Source: B13-G4 sp030606805 (GTDB taxonomy: Bacteria > Desulfobacterota > Desulfobacteria > Desulfobacterales > ETH-SRB1). Taken from it: 43,233 nt of DNA. Within the stretch, counting starts at the first letter, position 1. Every line of letters begins with the position of its first letter. Under the pieces are notes generated by a model. The model was not told where the DNA came from, did no database searches, and saw only the letters and a list, made by a program, of their open reading frames with translations. Location: contig JAUWFS010000005.1 in the NCBI GenBank assembly GCA_030606805.1, forward strand, positions 1 to 43,233. The letters are read 5' to 3'. This document shows, piece after piece, positions 42,247 to 43,233 of the stretch. Made by a program: the position numbers and the translations under genes.

Positions 42247-43233
42247 ATGTTTCAGATACCTTCGTGAATGTAGATGATGAAATATTTTCCTGTCTAAACT
42301 TAGATTGTCCAAAGAGCTTTTTTCTTTTTGCGGGGGCGGGTTCTGGGAAAACACGCTCGCTTGTAGAAGTATTGAAAAGATTTCAAGAAGAAAATATTCA
42401 TCGCTTGCGTCTAAATGGACAGAAGGTTGCTATCATCACCTATACAAATGCTGCAAGTGATGAAATAAAAAGACGACTTGAATTTGATTCTACTTTTGTC
42501 ATTTCAACCATCCATAGTTTTGCCTGGGAGCTCATTCATCCATTTCAAAAGGATATAAATGAGTGGATACGGCATAATACTCGAAATGAAATAGCTGAGC
42601 TTGAAGAAAAACAAAGTAAAGGGCGAACGGGAACAAAAGCAGCAAGCGATAGAGCCGCTAAGATTGAATTAAAGAAAAAAAGATTAATGGATTTGGATAA
42701 AATCATAAAATTTACTTACAATCCAATCGGAATAAATAGTGGCCGAGACTCGCTAAACCATGCAGAAGTGATTAAAATATCGTCAAATTTTCTTTCGACA
42801 AAGCCACTAATGCAACAGATACTAGTCAAGAAATATCCAATATTGCTTATCGATGAGAGTCAGGATACAAAAAAAGAGCTTGTTGAGGCCTTTTTTGCAA
42901 TTCAAGAAAAGTATTTTAATATATTCTCCCTTGGGTTATTCGGTGATACTATGCAGCGGATTTACATGGATGGTAAACTTGATTTAGGTCTCAATATCCC
43001 GGATACTTGGGCAAAACCTGCCAAAAAAATAAACCATAGATGCCCTAAGCGAGTGATAACACTAATCAACAAAATCCGCTCAGATACAGATGGGCAAGAG
43101 CAAAAACCTTCAGATAAAAATGAAGATGGTGTCGTTCGCCTGTTCATTGTTGATTCAAATTCAGAATTGGATAAGCAAGCTATTGAAAAAAATATTGCAG
43201 AACGTATGAGCAAATTTACTTCGGACGATAACT
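42243..43233 (+). CDS. UvrD/Rep-like SF1 helicase (GajB-like), 3' truncated by window
   Basis: The start ATG 42243 overlaps the OLD stop (ATGA), with GGAGGTGA just upstream. The open frame runs to the window end (330 residues). It has Walker A FAGAGSGKTRS (about 31-41), motif Ia ITYTNAASDEIKRRL, Walker B YPILLIDESQDTKKEL and motif III LGLFGDTMQRIYMDG, so it is a superfamily 1A helicase. An insertion rich in Lys/Glu lies between Ia and II. In Gabija the GajB partner senses DNA ends and stimulates GajA. The rest of the helicase is not visible. Confidence 0.88.
   Translation, partial: MNVSDTFVNVDDEIFSCLNLDCPKSFFLFAGAGSGKTRSLVEVLKRFQEENIHRLRLNGQKVAIITYTNAASDEIKRRLEFDSTFVISTIHSFAWELIHPFQKDINEWIRHNTRNEIAELEEKQSKGRTGTKAASDRAAKIELKKKRLMDLDKIIKFTYNPIGINSGRDSLNHAEVIKISSNFLSTKPLMQQILVKKYPILLIDESQDTKKELVEAFFAIQEKYFNIFSLGLFGDTMQRIYMDGKLDLGLNIPDTWAKPAKKINHRCPKRVITLINKIRSDTDGQEQKPSDKNEDGVVRLFIVDSNSELDKQAIEKNIAERMSKFTSDDN

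Overview
The window is an AT-rich chromosomal segment that looks like a flagellated, strictly anaerobic Desulfobacterota bacterium, probably a sulfate-reducer or aromatic/fatty-acid degrader of the Desulfobacterales type. The basis is gene content: a sigma-54/sigma-28 polar-flagellum cluster with FlhF/FlhG, tungsten aldehyde-oxidoreductase/Hdr-type electron-transfer genes, two selenoproteins with bacterial SECIS hairpins, and heavy loading with small palindromic repeats. The species cannot be fixed from the sequence alone.

Positions 1-21265 (all + strand) hold a flagellar/chemotaxis cluster: fliL (end only), fliM, fliN, fliO, fliP, fliQ, fliR, flhB, flhA, flhF, flhG, fliA, two small uncharacterised genes (one with a DUF2802-like end), flgF, flgG, flgA, flgH, flgI, flgJ (rod-binding domain only), flgM, flgN, cheA, cheR. 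It encodes the C-ring switch, the type III export gate, the pole-placement GTPase/ATPase pair, sigma-28 and its anti-sigma factor, the distal rod, P- and L-rings, and a chemotaxis kinase and methyltransferase. A near-consensus sigma-54 promoter lies before flgF and a perfect sigma-28 promoter before flgM.

Positions 21266-23566 carry a palindromic repeat, a degenerate orphan HigA-like antitoxin and a GAF/sigma-54 activator transcribed away from the next operon.

Positions 23567-37749 (+ strand) hold the most interesting unit: an FMN glutamate-synthase-like oxidoreductase, a small ferredoxin, a tungsten aldehyde:ferredoxin oxidoreductase family subunit, a polyferredoxin, a long HdrA-like flavoprotein with an in-frame UGA, an MvhD-like subunit with an in-frame UGA, HdrC-, NuoE-, NuoF- and NuoG-like subunits. 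Both UGAs replace a conserved cysteine and are followed at the right distance by a hairpin with a GGUC(U) loop, so both are read as selenocysteine. The subunit set matches the class II benzoyl-CoA reductase (Bam) architecture and related flavin-bifurcating complexes; the actual substrate is not shown by the sequence. Nearly every loose junction of this operon has been invaded by a repeat, a 23S-IVS-like four-helix-bundle element or an IS, while the tightly coupled gene pairs are intact.

Positions 37750-43233 are an accessory region: a Cys-rich duplicated small protein, REP-like hairpins, a HigB/HigA-type toxin-antitoxin pair whose toxin is frameshifted at a T7 tract, a 137-bp MITE-like element, and an OLD-family ATPase/TOPRIM nuclease plus UvrD-like helicase pair (Gabija-like / class 2 OLD), the helicase running off the window end.
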